Counted from the first letter of the stretch, positions 37,827 through 50,859 are shown. The stretch: 64,000 nt of DNA from Pseudomonas sp. ACM7 (GCF_004136015.1 NZ_CP024866.1:3087522-3151521), one strand, 5' to 3'. Notes: generated from the letters alone by a model not told the origin. A program made the numbers and translations.

Positions 37827-38999
37827 TTAAAGCTTGTCGGTCACCTGAGGCACTTGAGGCAGGGCTGCACCTTTAGGCCAGAGCATCCAGATTTGCCCCT
37901 GCTGTTTCATGTCTCCCGCCAATTGCCCGGCCGCCTCGCCCGTGCCCCAGAACAGGTCTGCACGGACTTCGCCGGCAATTGCGCCGCCGGTGTCCTGAGC
38001 GGCTACCGGGCGTACCAGTGCGGTACCGTCCGGTTTAGTGGTCGACAACCACAACAGACTGCCCAGCGGAATCACTTTGCGATCCACCGCCGCGCTATAG
38101 CCTGCGGTCAGCGGAACGTTCAGCGAGCCGCGAGGCCCTTCGTTGCTGTCCGGGTTGCGGGTGAAGAACACGTAGCTAGGGTTGCTGCCCAGCAGTTCCG
38201 GAATGCGCGTCGGATTGGCCTTGGCCCAATTGCTGATGGCGCCCATGGTCACTTCTTCTTTTTTCAGCTCGCCCTGGTCCACCAGCCAGCGGCCGATCGG
38301 TCGATACGGGTGACCGTTCTGATCGGCATACGCAATGCGCAACTGGCGGCCGTCATCGAGCTGGATACGACCTGAACCCTGGATTTGCAGGAATTGCAGG
38401 TTCATCGGGTCGGTCAGCCAGGCAACGACAGGCGCCTTGACCCCTTGGGTTTCAATGGTGGCCGCATCGTCGTAAGGCTTGAGTACGCGACCTTCGAGTC
38501 GTCCGCGCAGGCGTTTGCCTTTGAGTTCCGGATAAATGCTGTCCAGAGAGACGATGATCATGTCCTCAGGCACACCGTACACCGGGATGTTCGCCACTTC
38601 GGTCTGGGTCAGGCTGCCGGGGTAGACCGGCTCGTAATAGCCGGTGATCAAGCCGTTGGGATTGTCATTGGCGGCGCGCAGGCCGTAGACGTCGAGGTTC
38701 TGCTTGAGGAAGCCACGAATGTCGCTGGCGGATTGCGGCACGTTGGCGGCAGCCGCGCAGGTCGAGCCCCACACCGGGTCGGCTTTGAGTCGGGTACAGG
38801 CGCTGCGCCACGAACCGAAGCCGGCGACCAGGTCGTTGTCGGACACCGTCGGAAGTGCTTCCCACGTGGCGCTGGAGTAGGTGGCCAGGGCGTGGGTTTT
38901 CGGTTGGTTGTTGTCGCCACCGGTGCAGCCCGCAAGCACGGCCACCATCGGAAGTGTCCAGGCGAGGTTGTGACGCCATGCCTTGAAACGGCTGTTCAT
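37827..38999 (-). CDS. mltA: Membrane-bound lytic murein transglycosylase A
   Basis: MltA cleaves peptidoglycan glycan strands to anhydro-muropeptides at the outer membrane. The 390-residue protein has a lipoprotein signal with lipobox LAGC (Cys about residue 20). The MltA domain (LITGYYEPVYPGSLTQTE onward) is followed by the 3D domain (AVDRKVIPLGSLLWLSTT, then VAAQDTGGAIAGEVRADLFWG) carrying the catalytic Asp. AAGGAA precedes the ATG at 38999. It is divergent from the cytochrome c'-like lipoprotein gene. Confidence 0.95.
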   Translation of the reverse strand: MNSRFKAWRHNLAWTLPMVAVLAGCTGGDNNQPKTHALATYSSATWEALPTVSDNDLVAGFGSWRSACTRLKADPVWGSTCAAAANVPQSASDIRGFLKQNLDVYGLRAANDNPNGLITGYYEPVYPGSLTQTEVANIPVYGVPEDMIIVSLDSIYPELKGKRLRGRLEGRVLKPYDDAATIETQGVKAPVVAWLTDPMNLQFLQIQGSGRIQLDDGRQLRIAYADQNGHPYRPIGRWLVDQGELKKEEVTMGAISNWAKANPTRIPELLGSNPSYVFFTRNPDSNEGPRGSLNVPLTAGYSAAVDRKVIPLGSLLWLSTTKPDGTALVRPVAAQDTGGAIAGEVRADLFWGTGEAAGQLAGDMKQQGQIWMLWPKGAALPQVPQVTDKL

Positions 39000-39127
39000 G
39001 GAGTAATTCCTTTGTCGGTTGCCTGAGTGCTCCATGCGCTCAAACAACCCGTATTGATAATAGGGCTATTGGTCTTTGCCGATGACGCGAGGATACTGGC
39101 CGCCGTTTCCCGTGACCTGAAGCCACC

Positions 39128-39577
39128 ATGACTCTTAAAAGACTTTCTGTTGTATTGCTGGCCTGCCTGACGTTGTCTGCCTGCGGTGGTGTCGATCCCA
39201 ACTCGCCGCTGGGCCAGCGCAAGGCGATCTTCAAGCAAATGCTCAAGACCGGCGAAGACCTGGGCGGCATGTTGCGTGGTCGCATCCCGTTCGACGGCCC
39301 GAAATTCGCTGACGGTGCCGTGAAGCTCGATGCGTTGTCCCGTGAACCCTGGAAACATTTTCCGCAGGTGCGCGAAGAAGATCACACCAGTGCCAAGAGC
39401 GATGTATGGCAGAAACAGGAACACTTCCAGGACATGGCCCGCACCCTTGAAGTCGCCACCGGTGAATTGGTGATTGCCAGCAAGGTCCAGCCTTACAAGG
39501 CCAGTAACCTGGGGCCGGCCGTGCAGAAGGTCGAAGATGCCTGCAGTGCCTGCCATAAAGAGTTTCGGGGTCATTGA
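39128..39577 (+). CDS. Cytochrome c'-like lipoprotein
   Basis: A 149-residue protein with a lipoprotein signal (MTLKRLSVVLLACLTLSAC, lipobox Cys19) and a single haem-binding CSACH motif seven residues from the C-terminal region's end, preceded by a long helical part with MARTLEVATGELVIASKVQP. This architecture, four helices with a C-terminal CxxCH, is that of cytochromes c' (ligand-binding or electron-transfer c-type cytochromes). Lipid anchoring would place it in the periplasm on a membrane. The haem makes a redox or gas-binding role likely, but the partner is unknown. No operon partner is obvious. Confidence 0.85.
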   Translation: MTLKRLSVVLLACLTLSACGGVDPNSPLGQRKAIFKQMLKTGEDLGGMLRGRIPFDGPKFADGAVKLDALSREPWKHFPQVREEDHTSAKSDVWQKQEHFQDMARTLEVATGELVIASKVQPYKASNLGPAVQKVEDACSACHKEFRGH

Positions 39578-39592
39578 GTCCTGAGCTGATCC

Positions 39593-39988
39593 TTACTTAT
39601 CCAGCTCATCGAGTGCGTCCTGCAGTTCCTTGCGGGACTCGGCGAGTTTGTCTTTGTGCTTGTTGATTTTCTCGGCGTCGCCTTTCTTCATGGCCTTGTC
39701 GAGGTCAGCCTGACGCTGGCTGACTTCGTGCTTGGCGTCGAGCACCTTGTTTTCCCGTTCTTTCTTCAGGGAAGCATCTGTGCATTGAGCAGTGACTTCA
39801 CTCAGGGCCGTTTCAAGGCCTGCCTGCTGATCGGCGTTGCCGTGGGACTTGGCCAGTTCAATCTGGTTGATGATGCCCTGCTTCTTTGCGGCGCAGCCGG
39901 TCAGGCCCGGAGCTTCTTCGGCGGCCATTAGTGGAGCGGCCAGCACGCTGCAAAGGGTCAACAGGGCGAGCGGTGAAAGAAGTTTCAT
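39593..39988 (-). CDS. DUF1090 family periplasmic protein
   Basis: A 131-residue protein with signal peptide MKLLSPLALLTLCSVLAAPLMA. The mature part is a charged helical bundle containing GCAAKKQGIINQIELAKSHGN, two conserved cysteines (in TGCAAK and TAQCTDA), and a coiled-coil C terminus with SQRQADLDKAMKKGDAEK. This matches DUF1090 (YqjC-like) proteins of unknown function. GGAGCC precedes the ATG at 39988. It lies downstream of ligB on the same strand, about 100 bases away. Confidence 0.9.
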   Translation of the reverse strand: MKLLSPLALLTLCSVLAAPLMAAEEAPGLTGCAAKKQGIINQIELAKSHGNADQQAGLETALSEVTAQCTDASLKKERENKVLDAKHEVSQRQADLDKAMKKGDAEKINKHKDKLAESRKELQDALDELDK

Positions 39989-40087
39989 AAAGGCTCCATG
40001 TGAAAAAGCGATCGGGTCGATGTGGCGATGGGGAGTTTGAGCCCAGCGGCACCATTGGGTTCCCGGGTTGGCGGACATCGCCGGCCG

Positions 40088-41776
<1,689 letters not shown>

Positions 41777-41854
41777 TCAGGAGAATGCTTTCAAGGCTAG
41801 TCAGCTTTCGGGCGTCGGTAGCGAGGATGTTTTTCGGTGTGTTTCGAGAGACAG

Positions 41855-41952
41855 GAAGATCAAGAGATCGCAGCCTCGTTTCACTCGACAGCTCCTACAC
41901 AAATCCCTGTAGGAGCTGTCGAATGAAACAAGGCTGCGATCTTTCGATTTTC
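41855..41952. repeat. REPIN, family B
   Basis: Long-tip arms around a CACAAATCCCTG spacer. The right arm has two changes (GAATGAAACAAGG). It lies between the metK terminator and ligB. Confidence 0.9.
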
Positions 41953-41960
41953 GCGCAATA

Positions 41961-41995
41961 AAAAGCCCCGCACGGCGAACCGTGCAGGGCTTTTG
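41961..41995 (-). terminator. Terminator after metK
   Basis: Minus-strand stem AGCCCTGCACGGTTCG / CGTGCGGGGCTTTTT beginning 18 bases beyond the metK stop codon. Confidence 0.9.
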
Positions 41996-42012
41996 GTACC
42001 GCCGGGGAAGTC

Positions 42013-43203
<1,191 letters not shown>

Positions 43204-43221
43204 CTCGATTTTTTCCTGAAT

Positions 43222-44217
43222 TTACCGATGGTGAGTGTCGCCAGCCGGTCGCTGAAAATGGCGGACCTGGATCTGGAAACCATTACGTAAGCCTACATAG
43301 AGGCTTTCCCCGGGAACGAGTCCCGCAGCGGTGGCCCAACGGGCCAAATCGTCCTGTTCAAACCCCAACCAGAGATCACCGCAGGCCTCCCTGGCCCAAC
43401 TCTGGTTGTGGCTACATAACTCTGTCACGAGCAGGCTACCGCCCGGTTGCAGCAAGTTGGCCATGTGCTTGAGAGCTTCGGCCGGCGCAGCGAAATGGTG
43501 CAGCACCATGTTCAGTACAACGCAGTCAGCCTTGAGGCGGACACCGTTCAATGCATCGGCCAATTGCAGGCTGACGTTAGCCAGCGTTTCACGTTCGCAA
43601 ACCTGGCGCGCCAGTTCGAGCATCGCCGGGCTGTTGTCCAGCGCCGTGACCTGTGTAAAGCGGCGCGCCAGTTCCGGCAAAAATGCGCCATCTCCGGGGC
43701 CGACTTCGATGGCCGTGGCGCCTTCGCTGAAACTCAGCTTGTCGAGCAATGCCACCACGCTTTCGCGGTATTGCGGCAGACCGGCGATCAAGTCTTGCTG
43801 GGCGCGAAACTTCTCCGCGACCCGTGAGAAAAAGTCCTGGCTGGCCGCCGCTCGTTGCCCATGGACCTGACCGATCCGCGACTGCACATCGGCAGGCAGG
43901 GGCAGGTTGTCCACTTCTTCCAGTAGCGCGGCATGCAGCTTGCCGCCCAGCAGGTCGGTGTGGGGCAGGGCGCGACGGTAGAAAATCGCGTTGCCTTCAC
44001 GGCGCGTCGCCACCAGATCGGCCTGGGCCAATACCTTGAGGTGATGACTCATGCCGGACTGGCCGATGCCAAAGATCTGCGCCAGCTCCAGTACGCCAAA
44101 CGAATCGTTGGCCAGCGCGCGCAATACATTCAGCCGCAGAGGATCGCCGCCGGCCTTGCACAGGGCCGCCAGCTCATCGCAATCGTCATGTCGAATGGAA
44201 GGCACACGTAAATTCAT
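43222..44217 (-). CDS. ArsR-type regulator fused to a SAM-dependent methyltransferase
   Basis: A 331-residue fusion. Residues 15-95 form an ArsR winged helix (LCKAGGDPLRLNVLRALAND, then FGIGQSGMSHHLKVLAQADLV). Residues about 150-320 form a class I methyltransferase with the SAM motif AIEVGPGDGAFLPELA (about 166-181) and NMVLHHFAAPAEALKHM. It lies just upstream of metK, and the divergent gap to tkt holds a perfect palindrome of the kind ArsR dimers bind. The simplest model is a repressor that senses SAM or SAH through the methyltransferase domain and controls metK, itself and perhaps tkt. Metal-sensing cysteines typical of ArsR are not seen. The biochemical activity of the methyltransferase part is unknown. 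Confidence 0.9.
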   Translation of the reverse strand: MNLRVPSIRHDDCDELAALCKAGGDPLRLNVLRALANDSFGVLELAQIFGIGQSGMSHHLKVLAQADLVATRREGNAIFYRRALPHTDLLGGKLHAALLEEVDNLPLPADVQSRIGQVHGQRAAASQDFFSRVAEKFRAQQDLIAGLPQYRESVVALLDKLSFSEGATAIEVGPGDGAFLPELARRFTQVTALDNSPAMLELARQVCERETLANVSLQLADALNGVRLKADCVVLNMVLHHFAAPAEALKHMANLLQPGGSLLVTELCSHNQSWAREACGDLWLGFEQDDLARWATAAGLVPGESLYVGLRNGFQIQVRHFQRPAGDTHHR

Positions 44218-44255
44218 AAGGCCAGCAGTCTAGTGACGGTCAGAAAACACCGCAA

Positions 44256-44285
44256 GAGCAATATCAAAAAGTTTTGATATTGCTC
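44256..44285. promoter_or_regulatory. Perfect 14-base palindrome, probable ArsR-type operator
   Basis: GAGCAATATCAAAA and its exact reverse complement flank a two-base centre (AG). The site is 39 bases before the ArsR-methyltransferase start and 193 bases before tkt. ATATCAAAA...TTTTGATAT is the style of ArsR-family operators. The gap 44218-44477 has no gene. Confidence 0.65.
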
Positions 44286-44477
44286 GATAGATGGCACTTC
44301 TCGGGGAAAGGGTCACTCTACAAATCGTCAGCGGAAAGGTTTCATCAGGCGAATGCGACTTTATCCACCGGAAAAACGCCTTCAGATGACTATCTGTCAT
44401 TGCCCCGAGGCGGGTGGGTGAGGGAAAATGCTCGCCTTTTTTCCGTTTCGTTTTATTCAGCCCCCAGGAGAACAGCG

Positions 44478-46475
44478 ATGCCCAGCCGTCGTGAGCGTGC
44501 CAACGCCATTCGTGCCCTCAGCATGGATGCCGTGCAAAAAGCCAACAGCGGCCATCCCGGTGCCCCTATGGGTATGGCGGATATCGCCGAAGTACTTTGG
44601 CGTGACTACCTGAAGCACAACCCGAGCAATCCATCGTTCGCCGACCGTGACCGCTTCGTGCTGTCCAACGGTCACGGCTCGATGTTGATCTACTCGCTGC
44701 TGCACCTGACCGGCTACGATCTGTCGATCGAAGACCTGAAGAACTTCCGCCAACTGCACAGCCGCACCCCGGGTCACCCGGAATTGGGCTACACCCCAGG
44801 CGTTGAAACCACCACCGGTCCACTGGGCCAAGGCCTGGCCAACGCCGTTGGTTTTGCCCTGGCAGAAAAAGTCCTGGCGGCGCAGTTCAACCGTCCGGGC
44901 CACAATGTTGTCGATCACCACACCTACGTGTTCCTGGGTGATGGCTGCATGATGGAAGGCATTTCCCACGAAGTCGGCTCCCTGGCCGGTACTTTGGGCC
45001 TGGGCAAACTGATCGCCTTCTACGACGACAACGGCATTTCCATCGACGGCGAAGTCGAAGGCTGGTTCACCGACGACACGCCGAAGCGCTTCGAAGCCTA
45101 CAACTGGCAGGTCATCCGCAACGTTGACGGTCACGACCCTGAAGAGATCAAGATCGCGATCGAAACTGCGCGCAAAAGCGATCAGCCAACCCTGATCTGC
45201 TGCAAGACCACCATCGGTTTCGGTTCACCGAACAAGCAAGGCAAGGAAGACTGCCACGGCGCCCCACTGGGTGACGCGGAAATCGCTCTGACTCGTGCTG
45301 CACTGAAATGGAACCACGGTCCGTTCGAAATCCCGGCCGACATCTACGCCGAGTGGGACGCCAAGGAAACCGGTCGCGCGGCCGAAGCCGAATGGGATCA
45401 GCGTTTCGCTGCCTACTCTGCTGCCTTCCCTGAGTTGGCCAACGAGCTGATTCGTCGTCTGAGCGGCGAACTGCCGGAAGACTTCGCTGAAAAAGCCTCT
45501 GCTTATATTGCTGAAGTCGCTGCCAAAGGCGAAACCATCGCCAGCCGTAAAGCCAGCCAGAACGCATTGAATGCCTACGGCCCGCTGTTGCCTGAACTAC
45601 TGGGCGGCTCCGCTGACCTGGCCGGTTCCAACCTGACCCTGTGGAAAGGTTGCAAAGGTGTTTCGGCTGAAGACGCCAGCGGCAACTACATGTACTACGG
45701 CGTTCGCGAGTTCGGCATGAGCGCGATCATGAACGGCGTGGCCTTGCATGGCGGTCTGGTGCCTTACGGCGCGACCTTCCTGATGTTCATGGAATATGCC
45801 CGCAACGCCGTGCGCATGGCCTCGCTGATGAAGCAGCGTGTCGTGTTCGTCTACACCCACGACTCCATCGGTCTGGGCGAAGACGGTCCGACTCACCAGC
45901 CGATCGAGCAACTGACCAGCTTGCGCAGCACGCCGAACCTCGACACCTGGCGCCCAGCCGATGCCGTTGAATCGGCGGTGTGCTGGAAACTGGCTCTGGA
46001 ACGCAAGGACGGCCCTTCGGCGCTGATCTTCTCGCGTCAGAACCTGCAGCACCAAACTCGTAATGCGTTCCAGATCGCCGACATCGCCCGTGGCGGTTAC
46101 GTGTTGAAGGATTGCGACGGCGAACCTGAGCTGATCCTGATCTCCACCGGTTCCGAAGTCGGTCTGGCGGTTCAGGCCTACGACAAGCTGACCGAACAAG
46201 GTCGTAAGGTGCGTGTTGTTTCGATGCCTTGCACCAGCGTGTTCGATGCTCAGGACGCCGGTTACAAGCAAGCAGTTCTGCCGTTGCAGGTCAGTGCCCG
46301 TATCGCCATCGAAGCCGCCCACGCGGACTATTGGTACAAGTACGTGGGCCTGGAAGGCCGCGTGATCGGCATGACCACCTACGGCGAGTCGGCGCCTGCG
46401 CCTGCCTTGTTCGAAGAGTTCGGCTTCACCCTGGAAAACATCCTGGGTCAGGCTGAAGAGCTGCTGGAAGACTGA
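44478..46475 (+). CDS. tkt: Transketolase
   Basis: Transketolase transfers two-carbon units among sugar phosphates in the non-oxidative pentose phosphate pathway. The 665-residue protein shows [14 protein letters not shown] (about 24-37), the thiamine-diphosphate motif [12 protein letters not shown] (about 155-166), and [17 protein letters not shown] with [23 protein letters not shown] in the Pyr domain. AGGAG lies seven bases before the ATG at 44478; an open frame continuing 68 codons upstream has no family match. It begins the tkt-epd-pgk-(lipoproteins)-fba series. Confidence 0.97.
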   Translation: MPSRRERANAIRALSMDAVQKANSGHPGAPMGMADIAEVLWRDYLKHNPSNPSFADRDRFVLSNGHGSMLIYSLLHLTGYDLSIEDLKNFRQLHSRTPGHPELGYTPGVETTTGPLGQGLANAVGFALAEKVLAAQFNRPGHNVVDHHTYVFLGDGCMMEGISHEVGSLAGTLGLGKLIAFYDDNGISIDGEVEGWFTDDTPKRFEAYNWQVIRNVDGHDPEEIKIAIETARKSDQPTLICCKTTIGFGSPNKQGKEDCHGAPLGDAEIALTRAALKWNHGPFEIPADIYAEWDAKETGRAAEAEWDQRFAAYSAAFPELANELIRRLSGELPEDFAEKASAYIAEVAAKGETIASRKASQNALNAYGPLLPELLGGSADLAGSNLTLWKGCKGVSAEDASGNYMYYGVREFGMSAIMNGVALHGGLVPYGATFLMFMEYARNAVRMASLMKQRVVFVYTHDSIGLGEDGPTHQPIEQLTSLRSTPNLDTWRPADAVESAVCWKLALERKDGPSALIFSRQNLQHQTRNAFQIADIARGGYVLKDCDGEPELILISTGSEVGLAVQAYDKLTEQGRKVRVVSMPCTSVFDAQDAGYKQAVLPLQVSARIAIEAAHADYWYKYVGLEGRVIGMTTYGESAPAPALFEEFGFTLENILGQAEELLED

Positions 46476-46500
46476 TCCAGAAGTTGCTTTGTCTGGACTG

Positions 46501-46572
46501 CCGCTTTCGCGAGCAAGCCCGCTCCCACATTGGAATGCATTCTCCTGTGGGAGCGGGCTTGCTCGCGAAGGC
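46501..46572. repeat. REPIN, family A (short spacer, subclass 1)
   Basis: Inverse of the unit at 15760-15834 (spacer TTGGAATGCATTCTCC). It lies between tkt and epd. Confidence 0.92.
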
Positions 46573-46625
46573 GTCGGTCCGACCAACACTGCAATAACGG
46601 ATTCACCACGGTAATCGAGAACCCC

Positions 46626-47693
46626 ATGCCTCAACCGCGTCCTTACAAAGTTGCACTCAACGGCTACGGCCGGATTGGTCGTTGCGTCTTGCGTGCGTTG
46701 TTTGAGCGAGGCGATAAGGCCGGGTTTGAAATTGTTGCGATCAACGATCTGGCTGACATGGCCAGCATCGAATACCTGACACGCTTCGACTCCACTCACG
46801 GGCGTTTTCCCGGGGAAGTGAAGGTCGAGGGCGATTGTCTGCATATCAATGGCGACTGCGTGAAGGTCCTGCGCAGTGCCACCCCCGAAGGCATCGATTG
46901 GGCGTCGCTGGGCGTCGATCTGGTGCTGGAGTGCTCCGGCGCTTACCACACTCGGGTCGACGGCCAGCGTTTTCTCGATGCTGGCGCACCGCGTGTGCTG
47001 TTTTCCCAGCCGATGGCCAGCGAGGCGGATGTCGACGCCACCATCGTCTACGGCGTGAACCAGGATTGCCTGACCGGCGACGAGCTGCTGGTGTCCAACG
47101 CGTCCTGCACCACCAACTGCGGCGTGCCGCTGTTGCGCCTGCTGGATCAGGCCATTGGTCTGGAATACGTGTCGATCACCACCATTCACTCGGCGATGAA
47201 CGATCAGCCGGTGATTGACGCCTATCACCACGAAGACTTGCGGCGCACCCGTTCGGCGTTTCAGTCGGTGATTCCGGTGTCCACTGGTCTGGCGCGTGGC
47301 ATCGAACGGCTGTTACCGGAACTTGCCGGGAGAATTCAGGCCAAAGCCGTGCGGGTGCCGACGGTTAACGTGTCTTGCCTCGACATTACGATGCAGACCG
47401 TGAGCGACACCGACGCCACCGAGGTCAACCGGATTTTGCGCGAGGCCGCCACCAGCGGCCCGCTCAAAGGCCTTCTGGCCTACACCGAGTTGCCTCACGC
47501 CAGTTGTGATTTTAATCATGACCCACATTCGGCCATCGTCGATGCCAGTCAGACCCGAGTTTCCGGCCCACGGCTGGTGAACATTCTGGCCTGGTTCGAC
47601 AACGAATGGGGGTTTGCCAACCGAATGCTGGATGTTGCGGAACACTATCTGCAATCAGCTGGCTCTCCAAAACACTGCTCTCCAAAACAGTAG
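46626..47693 (+). CDS. epd: Erythrose-4-phosphate dehydrogenase
   Basis: A GAPDH-family enzyme of 355 residues oxidising erythrose 4-phosphate to 4-phosphoerythronate, the entry to pyridoxal phosphate synthesis. The Rossmann motif VALNGYGRIGRCVLRAL is near the N terminus, the catalytic Cys161 is in SNASCTTNCG, and WFDNEWGFANRML closes the chain. Position between tkt and pgk and the HSAMNDQPVIDAY segment favour Epd over glycolytic GAPDH. The start MPQPRPYKV at 46626 is chosen; upstream codons derive from the REPIN. An AATCGAGAA site precedes it. Confidence 0.92.
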   Translation: MPQPRPYKVALNGYGRIGRCVLRALFERGDKAGFEIVAINDLADMASIEYLTRFDSTHGRFPGEVKVEGDCLHINGDCVKVLRSATPEGIDWASLGVDLVLECSGAYHTRVDGQRFLDAGAPRVLFSQPMASEADVDATIVYGVNQDCLTGDELLVSNASCTTNCGVPLLRLLDQAIGLEYVSITTIHSAMNDQPVIDAYHHEDLRRTRSAFQSVIPVSTGLARGIERLLPELAGRIQAKAVRVPTVNVSCLDITMQTVSDTDATEVNRILREAATSGPLKGLLAYTELPHASCDFNHDPHSAIVDASQTRVSGPRLVNILAWFDNEWGFANRMLDVAEHYLQSAGSPKHCSPKQ

Positions 47694-47705
47694 GAAATGC
47701 GACCC

Positions 47706-48869
47706 ATGACCGTGTTGAAGATGACCGACCTCGATCTGCAAGGTAAGCGCGTACTGATCCGCGAAGACCTCAACGTCCCAGTCAAGGACGGTGTTGTCAC
47801 CAGCGATGCGCGAATCCTGGCCTCGCTGCCGACCATCAAGCTGGCCCTGGAAAAAGGCGCGGCCGTGATGGTCTGCTCGCACCTTGGCCGTCCGACCGAA
47901 GGCGAGTTCTCGGCCGAGAACAGCCTCAAGCCAGTCGCTGATTACCTGAGCAAGGCCCTGGGCCGTGAAGTGCCGCTGGTGGCCGATTACCTGGGCGGCG
48001 TTGACGTGAAGGCCGGCGACATCGTGCTGTTCGAAAACGTGCGCTTCAACAAAGGCGAGAAAAAGAACGCCGACGAACTGGCCCAGCAATACGCTGCCCT
48101 GTGCGACGTGTTCGTGATGGACGCCTTCGGCACCGCTCACCGTGCGGAGGGTTCGACCCACGGCGTGGCCAAGTTCGCCAAAGTCGCTGCCGCTGGCCCG
48201 TTGCTGGCCGCCGAACTGGATGCACTGGGCAAAGCCCTCGGCGCCCCGGCTCAACCCATGGCTGCCATCGTTGCCGGCTCCAAGGTCTCGACCAAACTCG
48301 ACGTGCTGAACAGCCTGAGCCAGATCTGCAACCAGCTGATCGTCGGCGGCGGCATTGCCAACACCTTCCTGGCCGCTGCCGGTCACCCGGTCGGCAAGTC
48401 CCTGTACGAGCCGGACCTGCTGGACACCGCTCGCGCCATCGCCGCCAAGGTCAGCGTGCCGCTGCCGGTCGACGTCGTGGTTGCCAAGGAATTCGCTGAA
48501 AGCGCCACCGCTACCGTCAAACTGATCGCTGATGTGGCCGCAGACGACATGATTCTGGACATCGGCCCACAGACCGCGGCGAATTTCGCCGAGCTGCTGA
48601 AGTCGTCCCAAACCATTCTGTGGAACGGCCCGGTGGGCGTGTTCGAATTCGACCAGTTCGGTAACGGCACCAAAGTCCTGGCCCAGGCCATCGCAGACAG
48701 CTCGGCATTCTCCATTGCTGGCGGCGGCGACACCCTGGCCGCTATCGATAAATATGGCGTTGCTGATCAGATCTCCTACATTTCTACCGGTGGCGGCGCG
48801 TTCCTCGAATTCGTCGAAGGCAAGGTTCTGCCAGCCGTTGAAGTCCTGGAAAGCCGGGCCAAGGCCTGA
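47706..48869 (+). CDS. pgk: Phosphoglycerate kinase
   Basis: Pgk interconverts 1,3-bisphosphoglycerate and 3-phosphoglycerate with ADP/ATP. The 387-residue protein shows [16 protein letters not shown] at the N terminus, [13 protein letters not shown], the hinge region [15 protein letters not shown], and the C-terminal nucleotide segment [19 protein letters not shown] with [18 protein letters not shown] precedes the ATG at 47706 by nine bases; an ATG three codons earlier overlaps that site. Part of the gluconeogenic gene series. Confidence 0.97.
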   Translation: MTVLKMTDLDLQGKRVLIREDLNVPVKDGVVTSDARILASLPTIKLALEKGAAVMVCSHLGRPTEGEFSAENSLKPVADYLSKALGREVPLVADYLGGVDVKAGDIVLFENVRFNKGEKKNADELAQQYAALCDVFVMDAFGTAHRAEGSTHGVAKFAKVAAAGPLLAAELDALGKALGAPAQPMAAIVAGSKVSTKLDVLNSLSQICNQLIVGGGIANTFLAAAGHPVGKSLYEPDLLDTARAIAAKVSVPLPVDVVVAKEFAESATATVKLIADVAADDMILDIGPQTAANFAELLKSSQTILWNGPVGVFEFDQFGNGTKVLAQAIADSSAFSIAGGGDTLAAIDKYGVADQISYISTGGGAFLEFVEGKVLPAVEVLESRAKA

Positions 48870-48903
48870 GGCCGCCCATTTGACCAGGCAAAGGAGTGTT
48901 CAG

Positions 48904-49125
48904 ATGGTCAAAACATTAGCGCTGTTGATTATCGCGGGATCGCTGGCAGCTTGCGGGAGTAACCCGAAAGCCCCGAAGGTACCCGAGACGCCTGAACAGG
49001 ACAAAGGCTGCTACCAGGCCGACTGGCAGGCGGAAACCAATCCGGTGATCAACAAGCGTTCCGGGCCTGATGGCCTGGACAAATATGAGACACAGACCCC
49101 GGCCAAGGAACATGGTTGCCCTTGA
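48904..49125 (+). CDS. Small lipoprotein, unknown function
   Basis: A 73-residue protein with a lipoprotein signal MVKTLALLIIAGSLAACG (lipobox LAAC, Cys17). The mature part is short and hydrophilic, with two further cysteines (in DKGCYQAD and the final GCP) that could form a disulfide. AAGGAG precedes the ATG. It lies between pgk and an MliC-type lipoprotein and is common in this position in Pseudomonas; no function can be assigned. Confidence 0.85.
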   Translation: MVKTLALLIIAGSLAACGSNPKAPKVPETPEQDKGCYQADWQAETNPVINKRSGPDGLDKYETQTPAKEHGCP

Positions 49126-49181
49126 CGGGTCTGACACTTTACTCAGGGCTGGCGGCGTGCGTCGTCAGTCGAGGAACATGG

Positions 49182-49514
49182 ATGAAAGGTTTTATCGCCG
49201 TTGCGGCGCTGGCTCTACTGGCAGGTTGCGCTAATTTGAACCTGTTCAAGCCTGCCGAATCGACGGATAGCTGGATCACCTGGACCTGCGACAGTCAGGC
49301 CAAAGTGCTCTGGCGCTACACCGACGAAAGCCGCAAGGAAGTCGACGTTCGCCTGGGCGGTGCCGATCAGGTCTACCGCTTGAAACATGAGCCGGGCGCC
49401 GAAGGTTCGCTGTACAGCAATGACATGCTGGCGTTTCACATAAAAGGTGAGGAAGGCCTGGTGTACTGGGTCGCCACCAATGATTTGATCGGCCGCGGTT
49501 GTAAAGCGCAGTAA
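49182..49514 (+). CDS. MliC-family lysozyme inhibitor lipoprotein
   Basis: A 110-residue lipoprotein with signal MKGFIAVAALALLAGC (lipobox LAGC, Cys16). The mature domain matches the MliC fold: ITWTCDSQAKVLWRY, VDVRLGGADQVYRL, GSLYSNDMLAFHIKGEEGLVY, and a C-terminal GC that could pair with the first cysteine. MliC proteins inhibit c-type lysozymes and protect the cell wall. GAGGAAC lies upstream of the ATG at 49182; the longer open frame overlaps the preceding gene. A REPIN follows. Confidence 0.85.
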   Translation: MKGFIAVAALALLAGCANLNLFKPAESTDSWITWTCDSQAKVLWRYTDESRKEVDVRLGGADQVYRLKHEPGAEGSLYSNDMLAFHIKGEEGLVYWVATNDLIGRGCKAQ

Positions 49515-49557
49515 GACACGAAATTGATACACCACAGATCCAATGTGGAAGCAGATC

Positions 49558-49652
49558 CAAATGTGGGAGCGGGCTTGCTCGCGAAGGCGTCGGGTCAGCT
49601 TGCATCAACGTTGAATGTTAAATCGCATTCGCGAGCAAGCCCACTCCCACAA
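49558..49652. repeat. REPIN, family A (spacer subclass 2)
   Basis: Arms around a spacer with GTCGGGTCAGC and CATCAACGTTGAATG. The right arm carries CCCACTCCC instead of CCCGCTCCC. It lies between the MliC gene and fba. Confidence 0.9.
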
Positions 49653-49794
49653 TGAATCTGTGCGGGTACATCAGATTTTTGCAGCACCGAATGAGCGGAG
49701 CGGGCCAACCCCCGATCTGCAATAACTTGAATAGCCGCCGCCGCTACGGCAGGCTGGCACGATTAACGACCCTCAACCGGGAGAGACACACACA

Positions 49795-50859
49795 ATGGCA
49801 CTTATCAGCATGCGCCAGATGCTGGACCACGCAGCCGAGTTCGGCTACGGCGTTCCAGCCTTCAACGTCAACAACCTTGAGCAGATGCGCGCCATCATGG
49901 AAGCCGCTGACAAGACTGACTCCCCGGTGATCGTCCAGGCTTCGGCCGGTGCTCGCAAATACGCAGGCGCCCCGTTCCTGCGTCACCTGATCCTGGCGGC
50001 AATCGAAGAATTCCCGCACATCCCGGTGTGCATGCACCAGGACCACGGCACCAGCCCTGACGTCTGCCAGCGCTCCATCCAACTGGGCTTCAGCTCGGTG
50101 ATGATGGACGGTTCCCTGGGCGAAGACGGCAAGACCCCGACCGACTACGACTACAACATCCGCGTCACCCAACAAACCGTGGCCCTGGCTCACGCCTGCG
50201 GCGTATCGGTAGAAGGCGAGCTGGGCTGCCTGGGTTCGCTGGAAACCGGCATGGCCGGTGAAGAAGACGGCATCGGTGCCGAAGGCGTTCTGGATCACAG
50301 CCAAATGCTGACCGACCCGGAAGAAGCCGCCGACTTCGTCAAGCGCACTCAAGTCGACGCCCTGGCCATCGCCATCGGCACCAGCCACGGCGCCTACAAG
50401 TTCACCAAGCCGCCTACCGGCGACGTGCTGGCCATCGACCGCATCAAAGAAATCCACAAACGCATCCCGAACACCCACCTGGTGATGCACGGTTCGTCTT
50501 CGGTTCCGCAAGACTGGCTGGCGATCATCAACCAGTACGGCGGCGACATCAAAGAAACCTACGGCGTACCGGTTGAAGAAATCGTCGAAGGCATCAAGCA
50601 CGGCGTGCGCAAGGTCAACATCGACACCGACCTGCGCCTGGCGTCCACCGGTGCGATGCGTCGCCTGATGGCCACCAACCCGAGTGAATTCGATCCGCGT
50701 AAATTCTTCGGCGCGACTGTTACTGCCATGCGTGATGTGTGTATCGCCCGTTATGAAGCGTTTGGTACGGCGGGTAATGCTTCGAAGATCAAGCCGATCT
50801 CGTTGGAAGCGATGTATCAGCGTTATTTGAAAGGTGAGTTGAACGCTAAGGTTAACTAA
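49795..50859 (+). CDS. fba: Class II fructose-1,6-bisphosphate aldolase
   Basis: A 354-residue zinc aldolase that splits or forms fructose 1,6-bisphosphate. [20 protein letters not shown] at the N terminus, the zinc-binding CMHQDHGTS (about 82-90), [14 protein letters not shown] and VMHGSSSVP mark the class II, Calvin-cycle-type subgroup used by pseudomonads mainly for gluconeogenesis. It ends the tkt-epd-pgk-fba series and is followed by a terminator. Confidence 0.97.
   Translation: MALISMRQMLDHAAEFGYGVPAFNVNNLEQMRAIMEAADKTDSPVIVQASAGARKYAGAPFLRHLILAAIEEFPHIPVCMHQDHGTSPDVCQRSIQLGFSSVMMDGSLGEDGKTPTDYDYNIRVTQQTVALAHACGVSVEGELGCLGSLETGMAGEEDGIGAEGVLDHSQMLTDPEEAADFVKRTQVDALAIAIGTSHGAYKFTKPPTGDVLAIDRIKEIHKRIPNTHLVMHGSSSVPQDWLAIINQYGGDIKETYGVPVEEIVEGIKHGVRKVNIDTDLRLASTGAMRRLMATNPSEFDPRKFFGATVTAMRDVCIARYEAFGTAGNASKIKPISLEAMYQRYLKGELNAKVN

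Noticed and set aside
46530..46625. N-terminal extension of epd starting in the REPIN
   Set aside because: The extra residues (MECILLWERACS...) are REP sequence; the family start is at 46626.
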